Source: an uncultured Methanoregula sp.
GTDB taxonomy: Archaea > Halobacteriota > Methanomicrobia > Methanomicrobiales > Methanospirillaceae
Reading direction: 5' to 3'
Assembly: GCF_963677065.1 (NCBI RefSeq)
Contig: NZ_OY781872.1
Span: 2,661,419 to 2,725,418 of the forward strand
DNA length: 64,000 bases
Each line of letters opens with the position of its first letter. Position 1 is the stretch's first letter. Made by a program: the position numbers and the translations under genes. Shown here piece after piece: positions 17,766-28,012 of this stretch. Below the pieces are notes generated by a model that worked only from the letters and a program-made list of their open reading frames with translations, did no database searches and was not told the DNA's origin.

Positions 17766-19091
17766 GTGATAATCCCCCGGATAGTTATCGCCGGTACACA
17801 CAGCGGGTGCGGGAAGACCACTGTCGCAAGCGGCATCATGGCAGCCCTGACTGCCCGCGGGCTCAAAGTCCAGCCATTCAAGGTGGGGCCGGACTTCATC
17901 GACCCGTCCCATCACACAAAAGTATGCGGCAGGATCTCCCGGAACCTGGATCCCTTCATGATGGGCGAGACCGGGTGTTCCGGCACATTCCTCGCTGCAT
18001 CAGAAGGTGCTGACATTGCAGTCATCGAAGGCGTCATGGGCATGTTCGACGGGGTGGATGGAACGGATCTTGCCAGTACCGCCCATGTTGCCCGGATCCT
18101 GGATGCCCCGGTCATCCTTGTCATCGATGCAAAAGGGATGTCCCGGAGCATACATGCCCTCATCAAAGGATTCCATTCCTATGACCCGACCATCCGGATT
18201 GCCGGAGTCATCATCAACCGGACGGGCAGTCCCCGGCACCGGGAAATGATAGAACGATCCCTTGCTGTCCCGGCTCTGGGATGGATCCCAAGAAGCGAAC
18301 ACCTTGCCGTGGAAAGCCGGCATCTCGGCCTCCTTATGGCGCATGAAGCAGGGAGTCCGGCGAACCGGGGATCATTTATCGAGGAGTCCTGCGATATCGG
18401 CGCTTTGATCGGGACGGCAAAAACCGCTCCGCCATTCTGTTCGAACCGGGAATCGGGAGCGGGTCTTTCCCCCAGGACCCGGATCGGGGTTGCCCGGGAC
18501 AATGCATTCTGTTTCTATTACCAGGACAACCTGGACCGCCTGGCACGCGCCGGGGCAGAACTCGTCTTCTTCAGCCCGATGCAGGATTCCCTGCCGGACA
18601 TTGACGGGTTATACCTGGGTGGCGGATACCCGGAACTCTATCTTCGCGAGCTCGAATCATCGCCGTGCACAAAGGGCCTGAAAAAAACTGCTGATAATGG
18701 GATGCCAATTTACGCGGAATGCGGCGGGCTTATGTACCTGACCCGGGAGATCCAGTCCGACAAAACCTACCGGATGGCTGGCATTCTTCCGGCCGATGCG
18801 GAGATGACGAAACGTATCCAGGCTCTGGGGTATGTCAAAGGGGAAGTTGTCGGCAACGGATCGGTATTCTCACCCCACCAGGGAATCACAGGACACGAGT
18901 TCCATTATTCCCGGGCTCTTCCGGACCGGGACGTGCACTACGCGTTCCGGTTATCCCGCGGGAAAGGCATCGATGCGGGACAGGACGGGTTGATCTCATC
19001 CCGGGTCCTGGGATGTTATACCCATGCATATTTTTCAGGAACTTTCGCAGAAGATCTGGTCGGGGCAGCCAGCCGGTATTCCCGCCACTGA
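17766..19091 (+). CDS. Ni-sirohydrochlorin / cobyrinate a,c-diamide synthase
   Basis: This 441-residue enzyme amidates the a and c acetate side chains of a tetrapyrrole with glutamine and ATP. In methanogens close homologues act as CfbB on Ni-sirohydrochlorin (coenzyme F430) or as CbiA on cobyrinate (cobamides), and sequence alone does not separate them. The N-terminal synthetase domain has the P-loop GTHSGCGKTT (residues 9-18). The C-terminal glutaminase domain has the nucleophile C319 in YAECGGLMYL and the His in GCYTHAYF. The start is a GTG at 17766. No other cofactor gene is adjacent. Confidence 0.9.
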   Translation: MIIPRIVIAGTHSGCGKTTVASGIMAALTARGLKVQPFKVGPDFIDPSHHTKVCGRISRNLDPFMMGETGCSGTFLAASEGADIAVIEGVMGMFDGVDGTDLASTAHVARILDAPVILVIDAKGMSRSIHALIKGFHSYDPTIRIAGVIINRTGSPRHREMIERSLAVPALGWIPRSEHLAVESRHLGLLMAHEAGSPANRGSFIEESCDIGALIGTAKTAPPFCSNRESGAGLSPRTRIGVARDNAFCFYYQDNLDRLARAGAELVFFSPMQDSLPDIDGLYLGGGYPELYLRELESSPCTKGLKKTADNGMPIYAECGGLMYLTREIQSDKTYRMAGILPADAEMTKRIQALGYVKGEVVGNGSVFSPHQGITGHEFHYSRALPDRDVHYAFRLSRGKGIDAGQDGLISSRVLGCYTHAYFSGTFAEDLVGAASRYSRH

Positions 19092-19183
19092 TTCTGGTGC
19101 ACTTGCCCTGTTTTTTTCATCTCCTCACAAGAAATAAAGGCTATGGACTGCGAAACTATCTCCATAAGAAAGGAGTGTAGTCG

Positions 19184-20827
19184 ATGCGCAGTGATGAGAT
19201 CAAAGCAGGGTACCAGCGTGCACCCAACCGTGCGCTCCTCCGATCGCTGGGTGTTACCGATCGGGAGATGAAACTGCCGTTCATCGGCATTGCCAATGCT
19301 TACAACACGATCGTACCCGGCCATGTCCACCTCCAGAAACTCGGAGAGAAGGTAAAGGAAGGAATTGCCGCGGCGGGAGGAGTGCCGTTCGAATTCGGGG
19401 TCATCGGGATCTGCGACGGGATTGCAATGGGGCACGAGGGAATGCGCTACTCCCTCCCGTCCCGGGAAAATATTGCCGATTCCATCGAGCTGATGGTCCA
19501 GGCCCACCGGTTCGACGGCCTGGTCTGCATCGGGACCTGCGACAAGATAGTCCCCGGCATGCTGATGGCAGCGGTCCGGTGCAATATCCCCACGGTGGTC
19601 CTGACCGGCGGAGCCATGCTCTCCGGCTTCCAGGACGGCAAGGAGCTCTCCCTTATCGATATTTTTGAAGGCGTGGGAAAAGTTGCAGCAGGATCGATGA
19701 CCGAGGACGCGCTCTGCGAACTTGAATGCTGCGCCATGCCCGGCTGCGGCAGCTGCCAGGGGCTGTACACGGCCAACACCATGGCCTGCATGACCGAAGC
19801 CATGGGAATGTCCCTCCCCGGTTGCGCAGCAACGCCGGCCGTGGATGCCGGGAAACTCCGGATTGCCCACGAGAGCGGGGAAGCAATCCTGCCGCTCGTG
19901 AAAAAACAGGTGAAGCCCCGGGATATTGTGACAAAGAAGAGCCTGATGAATGCAATCAAAGTCGACATGGCTCTTGGAGGATCGACCAACACGGTCCTGC
20001 ATCTGATGGCGGTTGCAACCGAAGCAGGAATCCCGCTGACACTGGATGATTTCTCCCGGCTTGCAGAAGAAGTCCCCCATATCTGTTACATGCAGCCATC
20101 CGGCCCGCACTCCATGCAGACCCTCCACCGGGCCGGGGGAATCCCGGCGGTGTTCAGACAGCTCGAATCCTATCTCGATAACTGCCCGACCGTTTCCGGA
20201 AAGAAGATCAGGGAGATCGCAAAGGCAGCAGTTGTCAGGAACGAAGAAGTCATCCGCCCGTTAACAAACCCCATCAGCTCCGCAGGCGGGCTCCGGATTC
20301 TGACCGGCTCCCTTGCACCAGACGGTGCGGTTGTGAAGAGCGCTGCGGTCCAAAAGGAGATGTGGAAGCATTCCGGCCCGGCGCGGGTCTTCGATGGCGA
20401 GGATTCCGCAATGAAAGCCATCCTTGGCCGGAAGATCAAAGAGGGCGATGTTGTCGTGATCCGGTACGAGGGTCCGAAAGGTGCGCCGGGCATGCCCGAG
20501 ATGCTCTCGCCTACATCGGCACTCATGGGCCTCGGGTACAAAAAAGTAGTTCTCATAACCGACGGGCGTTTTTCCGGAGGGACCCGGGGGCCCTGCATCG
20601 GCCATGTTGCCCCGGAAGCAGCGGTTGGCGGACCCATTGCATTTGTCCGGGACAAAGACACGATTGCCGTTGACCTGAACGCAAAGACAATCGACCTGAA
20701 AGTTCCGGCCAAGGAACTTGCAGAGCGGAAGAAACCATGGAAAGCCCCAAAGAAAGTCCTGACCGGTGTCCTTGCACGGTACGCAAAGACCGTGGACCAG
20801 GCAAATTTCGGCGCAGTCCAGAGATAA
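19184..20827 (+). CDS. ilvD: Dihydroxy-acid dehydratase
   Basis: This enzyme makes the 2-keto acids of valine and isoleucine by dehydrating dihydroxy acids with an iron-sulfur cluster. Its 547 residues fit the archaeal/bacterial IlvD length. Cluster and active-site motifs are visible: [46 protein letters not shown] and [26 protein letters not shown] at 19169-19177 is a strong ribosome binding site for the ATG. It is 92 bases downstream of the a,c-diamide synthase, and no other branched-chain gene is near. Confidence 0.97.
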   Translation: MRSDEIKAGYQRAPNRALLRSLGVTDREMKLPFIGIANAYNTIVPGHVHLQKLGEKVKEGIAAAGGVPFEFGVIGICDGIAMGHEGMRYSLPSRENIADSIELMVQAHRFDGLVCIGTCDKIVPGMLMAAVRCNIPTVVLTGGAMLSGFQDGKELSLIDIFEGVGKVAAGSMTEDALCELECCAMPGCGSCQGLYTANTMACMTEAMGMSLPGCAATPAVDAGKLRIAHESGEAILPLVKKQVKPRDIVTKKSLMNAIKVDMALGGSTNTVLHLMAVATEAGIPLTLDDFSRLAEEVPHICYMQPSGPHSMQTLHRAGGIPAVFRQLESYLDNCPTVSGKKIREIAKAAVVRNEEVIRPLTNPISSAGGLRILTGSLAPDGAVVKSAAVQKEMWKHSGPARVFDGEDSAMKAILGRKIKEGDVVVIRYEGPKGAPGMPEMLSPTSALMGLGYKKVVLITDGRFSGGTRGPCIGHVAPEAAVGGPIAFVRDKDTIAVDLNAKTIDLKVPAKELAERKKPWKAPKKVLTGVLARYAKTVDQANFGAVQR

Positions 20828-21062
20828 TAATCCCTTTTCTTTTTACTCAGTGTTACAACCGGATTTCCCGCACGCTCGCGGAACCCGGTGCGGCGGTGTT
20901 GTATAGACGGCCCGCACGGACAAGGAGCGCATTTTCCCGTACAGGAAATCCGGTGGCATCACCATGCCGTACTCTCCATCCAGGCAAATTGTACAAAAGA
21001 AGAAAATCATAGCGGGTGAACGGACATTTCCCCCACCCCAAGCGCAGAAAAAATAAAAAAAA

Positions 21063-21794
21063 TTAACTCTTCTCTTCCCCGGCTTCGTACACCTGGACAG
21101 CATACCGGCTCGTGAAGAGAATGAACGGCACGTAGAGGACCAGCATCACGATGATGTGAAGGATATCGCCAACAACCGGGATGAACGAGAAGAGATTGAT
21201 AACCATCCCGAACAAAAAGCCGATCACGCCGATGACCAGGAGTGCAATGATATAGTTCAGCCAGCCGGTTCTCCGGATCTGGGCAAGGACAGCGGAAAAA
21301 TTAAAGGCCTCGCTCATACGACCGGTGCGTGCAAACCGGATCACTCCAAGGAACGAGAAGATGCCGATGATAATTGCGATAATTATTGCAACGAGAATAA
21401 ACAGCAGCATGAAACCGGCTGCCGAGAGGAACTCCGGATGGCTCATGAACCACTGACTCGTCTGTGATTCGGACATAGTCGAAAAGTCCTGGTAAAAAGC
21501 ACCGCTCGTTACAAGGGACGAGAGCAGGGGAAGGAATGCAATGATGATGAGAAGTATCACCGGTGCTGCATAGACCAGTTCCACGACAAAGAGTTTGAGT
21601 CCGTCAACGAACATCGACCCCCATTCCTTGAGCTCCGGCGCAGGCTTTTCTCCCCGGTAAATCCTGACCATGTATCCCAGGATCAAAGGAAAGATGATCA
21701 TGCTGACTATAAGGAGGAGCCAGCGGGTCCATTTCGACCAGATTCCTTCTTTTGCATATGCGAAGGATTCGTCAAGCATCAGGCTGTAATCCAT
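21063..21794 (-). CDS. DUF4013 membrane protein, copy 1
   Basis: This 243-residue protein has about five membrane helices and begins with the DUF4013 signature region (SFAYAKEGIWSKWTRW, then GYMVRIYRGEKPAPE). It is a paralogue of the gene immediately upstream at 21876-22577; they share order of helices and many residues. The family is common in methanogens and has no known function. The two genes lie on the same strand with 81 bases between them, so they may be co-transcribed. Confidence 0.82.
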   Translation of the reverse strand: MDYSLMLDESFAYAKEGIWSKWTRWLLLIVSMIIFPLILGYMVRIYRGEKPAPELKEWGSMFVDGLKLFVVELVYAAPVILLIIIAFLPLLSSLVTSGAFYQDFSTMSESQTSQWFMSHPEFLSAAGFMLLFILVAIIIAIIIGIFSFLGVIRFARTGRMSEAFNFSAVLAQIRRTGWLNYIIALLVIGVIGFLFGMVINLFSFIPVVGDILHIIVMLVLYVPFILFTSRYAVQVYEAGEEKS

Positions 21795-21875
21795 GTATTT
21801 TCACCAGAATGTTTTCAAAGAGTCTTCGTTTGGAAAATAAAAACATATGCCCGGACAGGACAAAAACAAAAAAGA

Positions 21876-22577
21876 TTATGCCGTTGTTCCGGCGCTGTCA
21901 TAGAGCAGGGTAAGGTACCGTGCTTCGAAGAGGACGATGACCGGGAGCAGGATGAAGAGCAGGAGCATGCCGATGTAGGGAATCAGCATGCAGATCACTT
22001 CGATGACACCGATGATGATGAACATGATGATCAGGGCCACAAGGTAGGACCCAAAGCCGATCTTCCCGATGTGGGCGAAGATTGCACTGAAATTGAACGC
22101 CTCGCCAAAACTGTTCGTGCGGGCAAAGCGGACTACCGCGGTTGCAACGATGAGGCCGATGATGATCGAGACAATGAGGAGAATGATCAGGCCGAAGAGG
22201 AACGCCCCGATAAGGCCCATCACGGCATTCGGATCGGTCAGGCCGTACGACTGGGTCATGACGCCCGTTACAAATGCGCTGCCGATGACAACAACTTCAA
22301 TGATGATGACCGGGATCGCATAGATCAGGCCGACAATGAAGAGTTTGATCCCGTCGATGAACATGCTCACCCATTCTTTGGGCTCGGGAGCCGGTGTCAC
22401 ACCGCGGTACACCCGCATGATGTACCCCATGATGAGCGGGAAGATGATACAGCTGATGATCAACAGAATCCATGTAACCCACTTGCCGACAAGGCCCTCT
22501 TTGGCATAACCGAAAGAGTCTCCAACCATTTTTCCAAAATCCATTTCCTTCACCACAATGTTATTTTCTGAAATCAT
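21876..22577 (-). CDS. DUF4013 membrane protein, copy 2
   Basis: This 233-residue multi-helix membrane protein is a tandem paralogue of the next gene. Shared phrases are SFGYAKEGLVGKWVTWILLI, GYIMRVYRGVTPAPEPKEW and RFARTNSFGEAFNFSAI. The pair probably arose by local duplication and then diverged. The function is unknown; the helices and absence of catalytic motifs suggest a structural or carrier role in the membrane. TATA-like ATATATATTT boxes near 22631-22640 lie upstream. Confidence 0.82.
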   Translation of the reverse strand: MISENNIVVKEMDFGKMVGDSFGYAKEGLVGKWVTWILLIISCIIFPLIMGYIMRVYRGVTPAPEPKEWVSMFIDGIKLFIVGLIYAIPVIIIEVVVIGSAFVTGVMTQSYGLTDPNAVMGLIGAFLFGLIILLIVSIIIGLIVATAVVRFARTNSFGEAFNFSAIFAHIGKIGFGSYLVALIIMFIIIGVIEVICMLIPYIGMLLLFILLPVIVLFEARYLTLLYDSAGTTA

Positions 22578-22681
22578 CTATGGCGGTCACTGCCACAAAC
22601 GATTTAAATAACATATGATAAGTTCGCAGAATATATATTTATCGCAGGAAAAAGGCTGGATTAAAAAAATAAAAGAGATAA

Positions 22682-24166
22682 TCAGTGCCTGAAGTACCGC
22701 ACACCCGTAAAGATCATTGCCATGTGTAGCCGGTTGGCTGCTTCAATCACTTCCTTGTCCCGGATCGAACCGCCCGGCTGGACGAGCGCTGTTGCACCGG
22801 CTGCTGCGGCAACCTCAAGGGTATCCGGGAACGGCAGGAACGCATCGGAGGCAACAGCGGATCCTTTCAGGGACGAGCAGGCCTTCTCGATTGCGATCTT
22901 CGCTGAATCCACCCGGCTCATCTGGCCGGCGCCGATGCCCAGCGTGTGGACCTTGTCGGCAAAGATGATGGTGTTGCTTTTCGTGTGCTTGCAGACTTTC
23001 CATGCAAGCTGCAGGGATTTCATCTCGTCGGGCGTCGGATCCCGGTCAGTTATGACTTCCCAGTGCTCCTGGTACGCAGGGGTCCGCTGGACGAGAACGC
23101 CGCCATCAATTGTCCGGATCTCATCCGCAGGGGCCTGTTCCGGCAGTACGATGACCCGCATGTTCTCTTTCTTCTTCATGATCTCGAGCGCTTCCTTTGA
23201 GAACGAGGGGGCGAGGATGACTTCGACAAACGTGTTGCTGATCTCTTCGGCAAGTTTCCTCGTGAGCTCGCGGTTTACCGAGACCACGGACCCGTAGGCC
23301 GAGACGGGATCGACATCCCGGGCAGTCACGTATGCATCGAATATGTCCTTTCCTATTGCAACACCGCAGGGATTGTTGTGTTTCACGATGACGGCTGCCG
23401 GTTCATCGAACTCCCGCATGAGCGAGACACCGGCGTTCAGGTCCAGGTAATTATTGTAGGACATCTGCTTGCCCTGGAGCGGTTCGGCACCGGCAATGCC
23501 GGCGCTGCCGTATACTGCTGCCTGCTGGTGGGGATTCTCGCCGTACCGCAGGGCCCTGCCATGGGAATATTGTACCGTGAAGGTTGTGGGAAACGGCGTG
23601 TCCAGCTGGTACAGGTGATTGCTGATCGCGGCATCGTATGCCGCAGTCCGTGCAAAGGCTTTCTTTGCAAGAACCAGCCGCTCTTTGAGGGGAAGGCCTT
23701 CGCCTTTCACCGCTTTCTGCACCATCGGGTAATCTGCCGGGTCGACAACAACCGCGACATCCTTGTAATTTTTCGCAGCAGCCCGGATCATGGCCGGTCC
23801 GCCGACATCGATGTACTCGATGAGCTCTTCAAGGTTCATCTTTTTAGCTGCCATCGTCTCGAACGGGTACAGGTTGACCACCAGGAGATCGATATGGTTG
23901 ATGCCGTGCTTGGCCATCACGGCATCATCGATCTGTCTCCGGCCGAGCAGCCCCCCGTGCACCTTGGGGTGGAGAGTCTTGACCCGGCCATCCATCATCT
24001 CGGGAAAACCGGTGTAGCTCGATACTTCCGTGAACCGGATGCCGGCTTCGCCCAGGGCTTTTCCGGTACCGCCGGAACTCATGATACTGTACTTTTGTTC
24101 AATGAGTGTTTTTGCAAGATCGATAATCCCCGTCTTGTCCCAGACGGACAGCAGTGCCCACTTCAT
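22682..24166 (-). CDS. purH: Bifunctional AICAR formyltransferase / IMP cyclohydrolase
   Basis: This 494-residue enzyme carries out the last two steps of IMP synthesis. The N-terminal cyclohydrolase (MGS-like) domain shows WDKTGIIDLAKTL, SSGGTGKAL and MDGRVKTLHPKVHGGLL. The C-terminal formyltransferase domain shows RYGENPHQQAA, KHNNPCGVA and a final GGSIRDKEVI. Many archaea use the unrelated PurP/PurO; this genome carries the fused bacterial-type enzyme in full length. A hairpin with a T-run lies in its upstream leader. Confidence 0.97.
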   Translation of the reverse strand: MKWALLSVWDKTGIIDLAKTLIEQKYSIMSSGGTGKALGEAGIRFTEVSSYTGFPEMMDGRVKTLHPKVHGGLLGRRQIDDAVMAKHGINHIDLLVVNLYPFETMAAKKMNLEELIEYIDVGGPAMIRAAAKNYKDVAVVVDPADYPMVQKAVKGEGLPLKERLVLAKKAFARTAAYDAAISNHLYQLDTPFPTTFTVQYSHGRALRYGENPHQQAAVYGSAGIAGAEPLQGKQMSYNNYLDLNAGVSLMREFDEPAAVIVKHNNPCGVAIGKDIFDAYVTARDVDPVSAYGSVVSVNRELTRKLAEEISNTFVEVILAPSFSKEALEIMKKKENMRVIVLPEQAPADEIRTIDGGVLVQRTPAYQEHWEVITDRDPTPDEMKSLQLAWKVCKHTKSNTIIFADKVHTLGIGAGQMSRVDSAKIAIEKACSSLKGSAVASDAFLPFPDTLEVAAAAGATALVQPGGSIRDKEVIEAANRLHMAMIFTGVRYFRH

Positions 24167-24270
24167 ATCCTACTATATGAAGAAGGGGCAAGAAAAAGGT
24201 ATGCTGGTAGGATACTTTGCTCTTAGTACAGAGTGCCGGGCAAAAGCCAGAGTGGAGAGATTCGTGCCGG

Positions 24271-24293
24271 AAAAAAACCCGGGCAATGCCCGG
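24271..24293 (-). terminator. Terminator-like hairpin in the purH upstream region
   Basis: On the minus strand a perfect 6-bp stem, CCGGGC-ATT-GCCCGG, is followed directly by G and seven T. It lies about 105-127 bases upstream of the purH ATG and points in the purH direction. No minus-strand gene ends here (grpE is on the other strand), so it is either a leader attenuator for purH or a stop for antisense transcripts from grpE. Confidence 0.4.
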
Positions 24294-24372
24294 TCAAATG
24301 CAGGATTCTGGCAATAGTTTCCCTATTCACTGAACCGACCTGATATTATCTGATTACCTCGCAGGACCATGT

Positions 24373-24385
24373 AAATATTTATATA
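24373..24385 (+). promoter_or_regulatory. TATA box of the grpE-dnaK-dnaJ operon
   Basis: AAATATTTATATA at this place is a strong archaeal TATA box. It predicts a transcript start at about 24405-24408, giving a leader of about 23 bases before the ATG at 24430. Confidence 0.55.
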
Positions 24386-24429
24386 GAACTACAATGCAAT
24401 AGATATTGGAACATCGAATGGGATGTATT

Positions 24430-24963
24430 ATGGTCGAGGCAGAAAACACTCCAGAAACGGCGGATTCAAAGGAATCAAAACCCCAGGAAAATCCGCCGGC
24501 CGATCCGCAGTCCCTGCTGGATGCACAGAAGAAAGCGTTTGCTGACTTAAACGACCAGTATCTCAGGCTGGCTGCGGATTTTGAAAATTTCAGGAGACGC
24601 ACTGCCCGGGAACGCGAATCGATCACTACCCTTGCAAACGAGCGGCTTGCGGTGGACCTGCTGGAAGTTGTCGATAATATCGACCGGGCCCTCAAGGCCG
24701 ATGAAGCCCACTTGAAAGAGGGCCTTGTCCAGATCCAGCAGCTCCTTGCGGCCCAGTTGCACCGTCACGGCATTGAACCGATTGAATCCTTGAAAAAACC
24801 GTTCAATCCCAGGGAGCACGAAGCAGTCGCCCACGTCCCGTCAGATGAATGTGCGGGAACCGTAATCGACGAAGTTTCGTGCGGGTATCGTATGCATGAC
24901 AAGATAATCAGACACGCAAAAGTTGCAGTATCAAAAGGAAACGAAAAAAATACGGAGGAATGA
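24430..24963 (+). CDS. grpE: Nucleotide exchange factor GrpE
   Basis: GrpE releases ADP from DnaK and so resets the Hsp70 cycle. The protein has 177 residues from the ATG at 24430, with an acidic, disordered N-terminus, a long coiled-coil helix (LRLAADFENFRRRTARERES) and the C-terminal wing with FNPREHEAVAHV and YRMHDKIIRHAKVAVS. An ATG at 24418 and a TTG at 24406 lie in frame upstream; the TATA box position makes 24430 or 24418 the best starts. dnaK follows after three bases. Confidence 0.95.
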   Translation: MVEAENTPETADSKESKPQENPPADPQSLLDAQKKAFADLNDQYLRLAADFENFRRRTARERESITTLANERLAVDLLEVVDNIDRALKADEAHLKEGLVQIQQLLAAQLHRHGIEPIESLKKPFNPREHEAVAHVPSDECAGTVIDEVSCGYRMHDKIIRHAKVAVSKGNEKNTEE

Positions 24964-24966
24964 AGT

Positions 24967-26826
24967 ATGGCAAAAGAGAAGGTTCTGGGTATCGATCTGG
25001 GAACAACGTTTTCCTGCATGTCCATCATGGAAGCCGGAAAGCCAATCGTTATTCCCAATTCTGAAGGCGGGCGGACAACGGCATCCATTGTTGCTTTTAC
25101 TAAAGAAGGAGAGCGGCTTGTCGGCAGTCTTGCAAAACGCCAGGCAGTGACCAACCCCCAGCGGACGATCCAGTCCATCAAACGGGACATGGGCACAAGC
25201 AGGAAAGTCAAGATCGACAACAAGGAGTACACTCCCCAGGAGATCTCGGCCATGATCCTGCAGAAACTCAAGATAGATGCCGAAGCCTACCTTGGGGAGA
25301 AGATCAGCAAAGCCGTTGTCACGGTCCCTGCCTACTTCAACGATGCCCAGCGCCAGGCAACCAAGGATGCCGGCAAGATTGCCGGTCTTGAAGTCCTGCG
25401 TATCATCAACGAGCCCACGGCAAGCGCCCTTGCATACGGTATCGACAAGGAGAACGATGCAACGGTCCTCGTCTACGATCTCGGCGGCGGCACGTTCGAT
25501 GTCTCGATCCTCACGCTCGGCGACGGGGTCTTTGAAGTCAAGTCAACCGCCGGCAACAACCACCTTGGCGGCGACGATTTCGACAAACTTGTCCAGGATT
25601 ACCTCATCGAGGAGTTCAAGAAGAAGGAAGGTATCGACCTGCGCAACGATCCCTATGCCATGCAGCGCCTGCGAGATGCATCGGAGAATGCCAAGATCGA
25701 ACTCTCCCAGCGGCAGACAACCAACATCAACCTGCCGTACATCACCACCGATGCGAGCGGCCCCAAGTTCCTGAACATCGACCTGACCCGGGCCAAGCTC
25801 GAGCAGCTGATCGGAAGCCTTGTCGAATCAACGGTAGGCCCGGTCAAGCAGGCACTGAGCGATGCCAAGCTGGAGCCAAAAGACATCGATCACGTCCTCC
25901 TTGTCGGGGGTTCGACCCGTGTACCCCTTGTGCAGGAAACCGTCAAGAAGCTGCTCGGGAAAGAGCCGGACAAGGGCATCAACCCTGACGAATGCGTTGC
26001 TCTCGGCGCCGGTATCCAGGGCGCAGTCCTGACCGGTGAGGCAAAAGACATCGTCCTTCTGGACGTCACCCCGCTCACGCTCGGTATCGAGACCCTTGGC
26101 GGGATTGCAACCAAGCTCATCGAGCGCAATACGACAATTCCCACACGGAAGAGCCAGATCTTCTCGACCGCGGCCGACGGCCAGACCAGCGTTGAGATCC
26201 ACGTGGTCCAGGGAGAACGGGCCCTTGCAAAAGACAACTTCACGCTCGGGAAGTTCCAGCTGACCGGCATCCCGCCGGCACCCCGGGGCATCCCCCAGAT
26301 CGAAGTGACGTTCGATATCGATTCGAACGGCATCATCCATGTCTCGGCAAAAGATCTCGGCAGCGGCAACCAGCAGGCCATCTCGATCAAAGGGGACAAG
26401 AAACTCTCCGAAGAGGACATCAAGAAGATGATGGACGCGGCCAAGCAGTTCGAGGCCGAGGACAAGAAGCAGCGGGAAGAGATCGAGCTCCGCAACCAGG
26501 CCGACACCGCAGTCTTCACTGCCGAGAAGATGTTGAAAGAGAGCGGCGACAAGCTCGAAGCCGAAGACAAGACAAAAGTCGAAGAAGGCGCGGCGGCCGT
26601 TAAAAAAGCGCTCGAAGAGAACAACATCGACGAGATCAAGAAGGCCATGGAGTCGCTCACTGAAGCTGTATATGCAGTGACAACCAAGATTTATCAGAAA
26701 GCCCAGGCAGAACAGGCAGCGCAGCAGCAGGCAGCCGGGCCAAACCCCGGCTCAGGTCCTGCCGGGCAGGAACCCAAGAACGACGATAATGTCGTCAATG
26801 CAGATTACAAGGTAAAAGAAGAGTGA
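24967..26826 (+). CDS. dnaK: Chaperone DnaK (Hsp70)
   Basis: This ATP-dependent chaperone of 619 residues holds unfolded proteins together with DnaJ and GrpE. The ATPase domain starts with [17 protein letters not shown] and has [17 protein letters not shown], the phosphate loop [10 protein letters not shown] and the [12 protein letters not shown] motif. The substrate-binding domain follows from about residue 365 with [14 protein letters not shown]. The C-terminal tail is Gln/Ala-rich and acidic. It is the middle gene of a tight three-gene operon. Confidence 0.98.
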   Translation: MAKEKVLGIDLGTTFSCMSIMEAGKPIVIPNSEGGRTTASIVAFTKEGERLVGSLAKRQAVTNPQRTIQSIKRDMGTSRKVKIDNKEYTPQEISAMILQKLKIDAEAYLGEKISKAVVTVPAYFNDAQRQATKDAGKIAGLEVLRIINEPTASALAYGIDKENDATVLVYDLGGGTFDVSILTLGDGVFEVKSTAGNNHLGGDDFDKLVQDYLIEEFKKKEGIDLRNDPYAMQRLRDASENAKIELSQRQTTNINLPYITTDASGPKFLNIDLTRAKLEQLIGSLVESTVGPVKQALSDAKLEPKDIDHVLLVGGSTRVPLVQETVKKLLGKEPDKGINPDECVALGAGIQGAVLTGEAKDIVLLDVTPLTLGIETLGGIATKLIERNTTIPTRKSQIFSTAADGQTSVEIHVVQGERALAKDNFTLGKFQLTGIPPAPRGIPQIEVTFDIDSNGIIHVSAKDLGSGNQQAISIKGDKKLSEEDIKKMMDAAKQFEAEDKKQREEIELRNQADTAVFTAEKMLKESGDKLEAEDKTKVEEGAAAVKKALEENNIDEIKKAMESLTEAVYAVTTKIYQKAQAEQAAQQQAAGPNPGSGPAGQEPKNDDNVVNADYKVKEE

Positions 26827-26833
26827 CGTAACA

Positions 26834-27961
26834 ATGGGCGCGGACTATTACGAGACCCTCGGCGTACCCCGGAATGCCGATGACAAGGAGATAAAAAAGG
26901 CGTACAGGAACCTCGCCCGAAAATATCATCCCGATGTCTGCAAAGAAGCCGGCGCCGAAGAGAAGTTCAAGACGATCAACGAGGCCTACAGCGTCCTGTC
27001 CGACGAACAGAAAAAGCGCCAGTACGACAACATGGGCCACGAGACGTTCACGAACGCATCGAAAGGATCGTACTCGGGCGGCGGGGGATATGGCAGCGGG
27101 GGATTCTCCTCCGACTTCTCCGGTTTCGGGGATATCTTCGATTTCTTTGGCGGGGGCCAGAGACGATCGGGACCCCAGCCCGGTGCCGATCTCCTCATGC
27201 GGATCCAGATAAAACTGGAGGATGCCGTTGCTGGCACCGACCGCGAGATCGAGGTCATGCACACCGAGCCCTGCCCGGCCTGCAGCGGATCCGGAAGCGA
27301 GACAAAGCGTCTCAACACCTGCCCCCGCTGCGGCGGTTCCGGCCAGATGCGCCAGGCAGCCCAGTCGCCGTTCGGCCAGTTCATCCGTATGACTCCCTGC
27401 ACCCAGTGCGAGGGGCGGGGCAAGATCCCCGAGAAAGTCTGCAAGGACTGCCACGGTTCCGGCCACACCCGGGTCAAGCGGAAGATCTCCGTTCACATCC
27501 CGGCCGGTGTTGACAACGGCATGCGCCTCCGGATGGAAGGCTATGGCGAGGCCGGAGACTACGGGGCCCACAACGGCGATCTCTTCATCGAGATCTATGT
27601 CCAGGGCCACGACCGGTTTGTCCGGTCGGGGGACAACCTGGAGACCCTCATCGAGATCTCCCCGGCCCAGGCCGTGCTCGGGACAACGGTCGAGGTCGAG
27701 ACCATCGACAAACGTCACATCGATCTCCATGTCCCGGCCGGCATCCAGTACAACACGGCCCTCAAAATCCCCGGCGAAGGGATAAAGCGGCGGGGAAAAC
27801 CGGGCGACCTGCTCGTCCGGATCCGGATCGTAACCCCGAAATCCATCAGTGCCGAGCAGAAGGAGCTCTACCAGAAGATCGCCGACCTGGAAGGAAAGAA
27901 CAGCGGCGGCGGGGGATTCTTCTCCGGCATCATGGGCGGCAAGAAGAAACCCAAAAAATAA
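26834..27961 (+). CDS. dnaJ: Chaperone DnaJ (Hsp40)
   Basis: This 375-residue co-chaperone stimulates the DnaK ATPase. The J domain carries HPD ([11 protein letters not shown]). A Gly/Phe-rich region follows (about residues 75-115). Four zinc-finger repeats are all intact: [24 protein letters not shown] and CKDCHGSG. The C-terminal substrate domain includes [20 protein letters not shown]. It starts seven bases after the dnaK stop. The last residues are a Gly/Lys tail. Confidence 0.98.
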   Translation: MGADYYETLGVPRNADDKEIKKAYRNLARKYHPDVCKEAGAEEKFKTINEAYSVLSDEQKKRQYDNMGHETFTNASKGSYSGGGGYGSGGFSSDFSGFGDIFDFFGGGQRRSGPQPGADLLMRIQIKLEDAVAGTDREIEVMHTEPCPACSGSGSETKRLNTCPRCGGSGQMRQAAQSPFGQFIRMTPCTQCEGRGKIPEKVCKDCHGSGHTRVKRKISVHIPAGVDNGMRLRMEGYGEAGDYGAHNGDLFIEIYVQGHDRFVRSGDNLETLIEISPAQAVLGTTVEVETIDKRHIDLHVPAGIQYNTALKIPGEGIKRRGKPGDLLVRIRIVTPKSISAEQKELYQKIADLEGKNSGGGGFFSGIMGGKKKPKK

Positions 27962-28012
27962 TTTTTCCTCTTTTGCACAATTATTTGAACGCACAATCCC
28001 AATACTTCTGCA

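Noticed and set aside
18420..18460. tRNA T-loop-like GTTCGAACC sequence
   Set aside because: It lies inside the a,c-diamide synthase frame and has no matching acceptor or anticodon arms.
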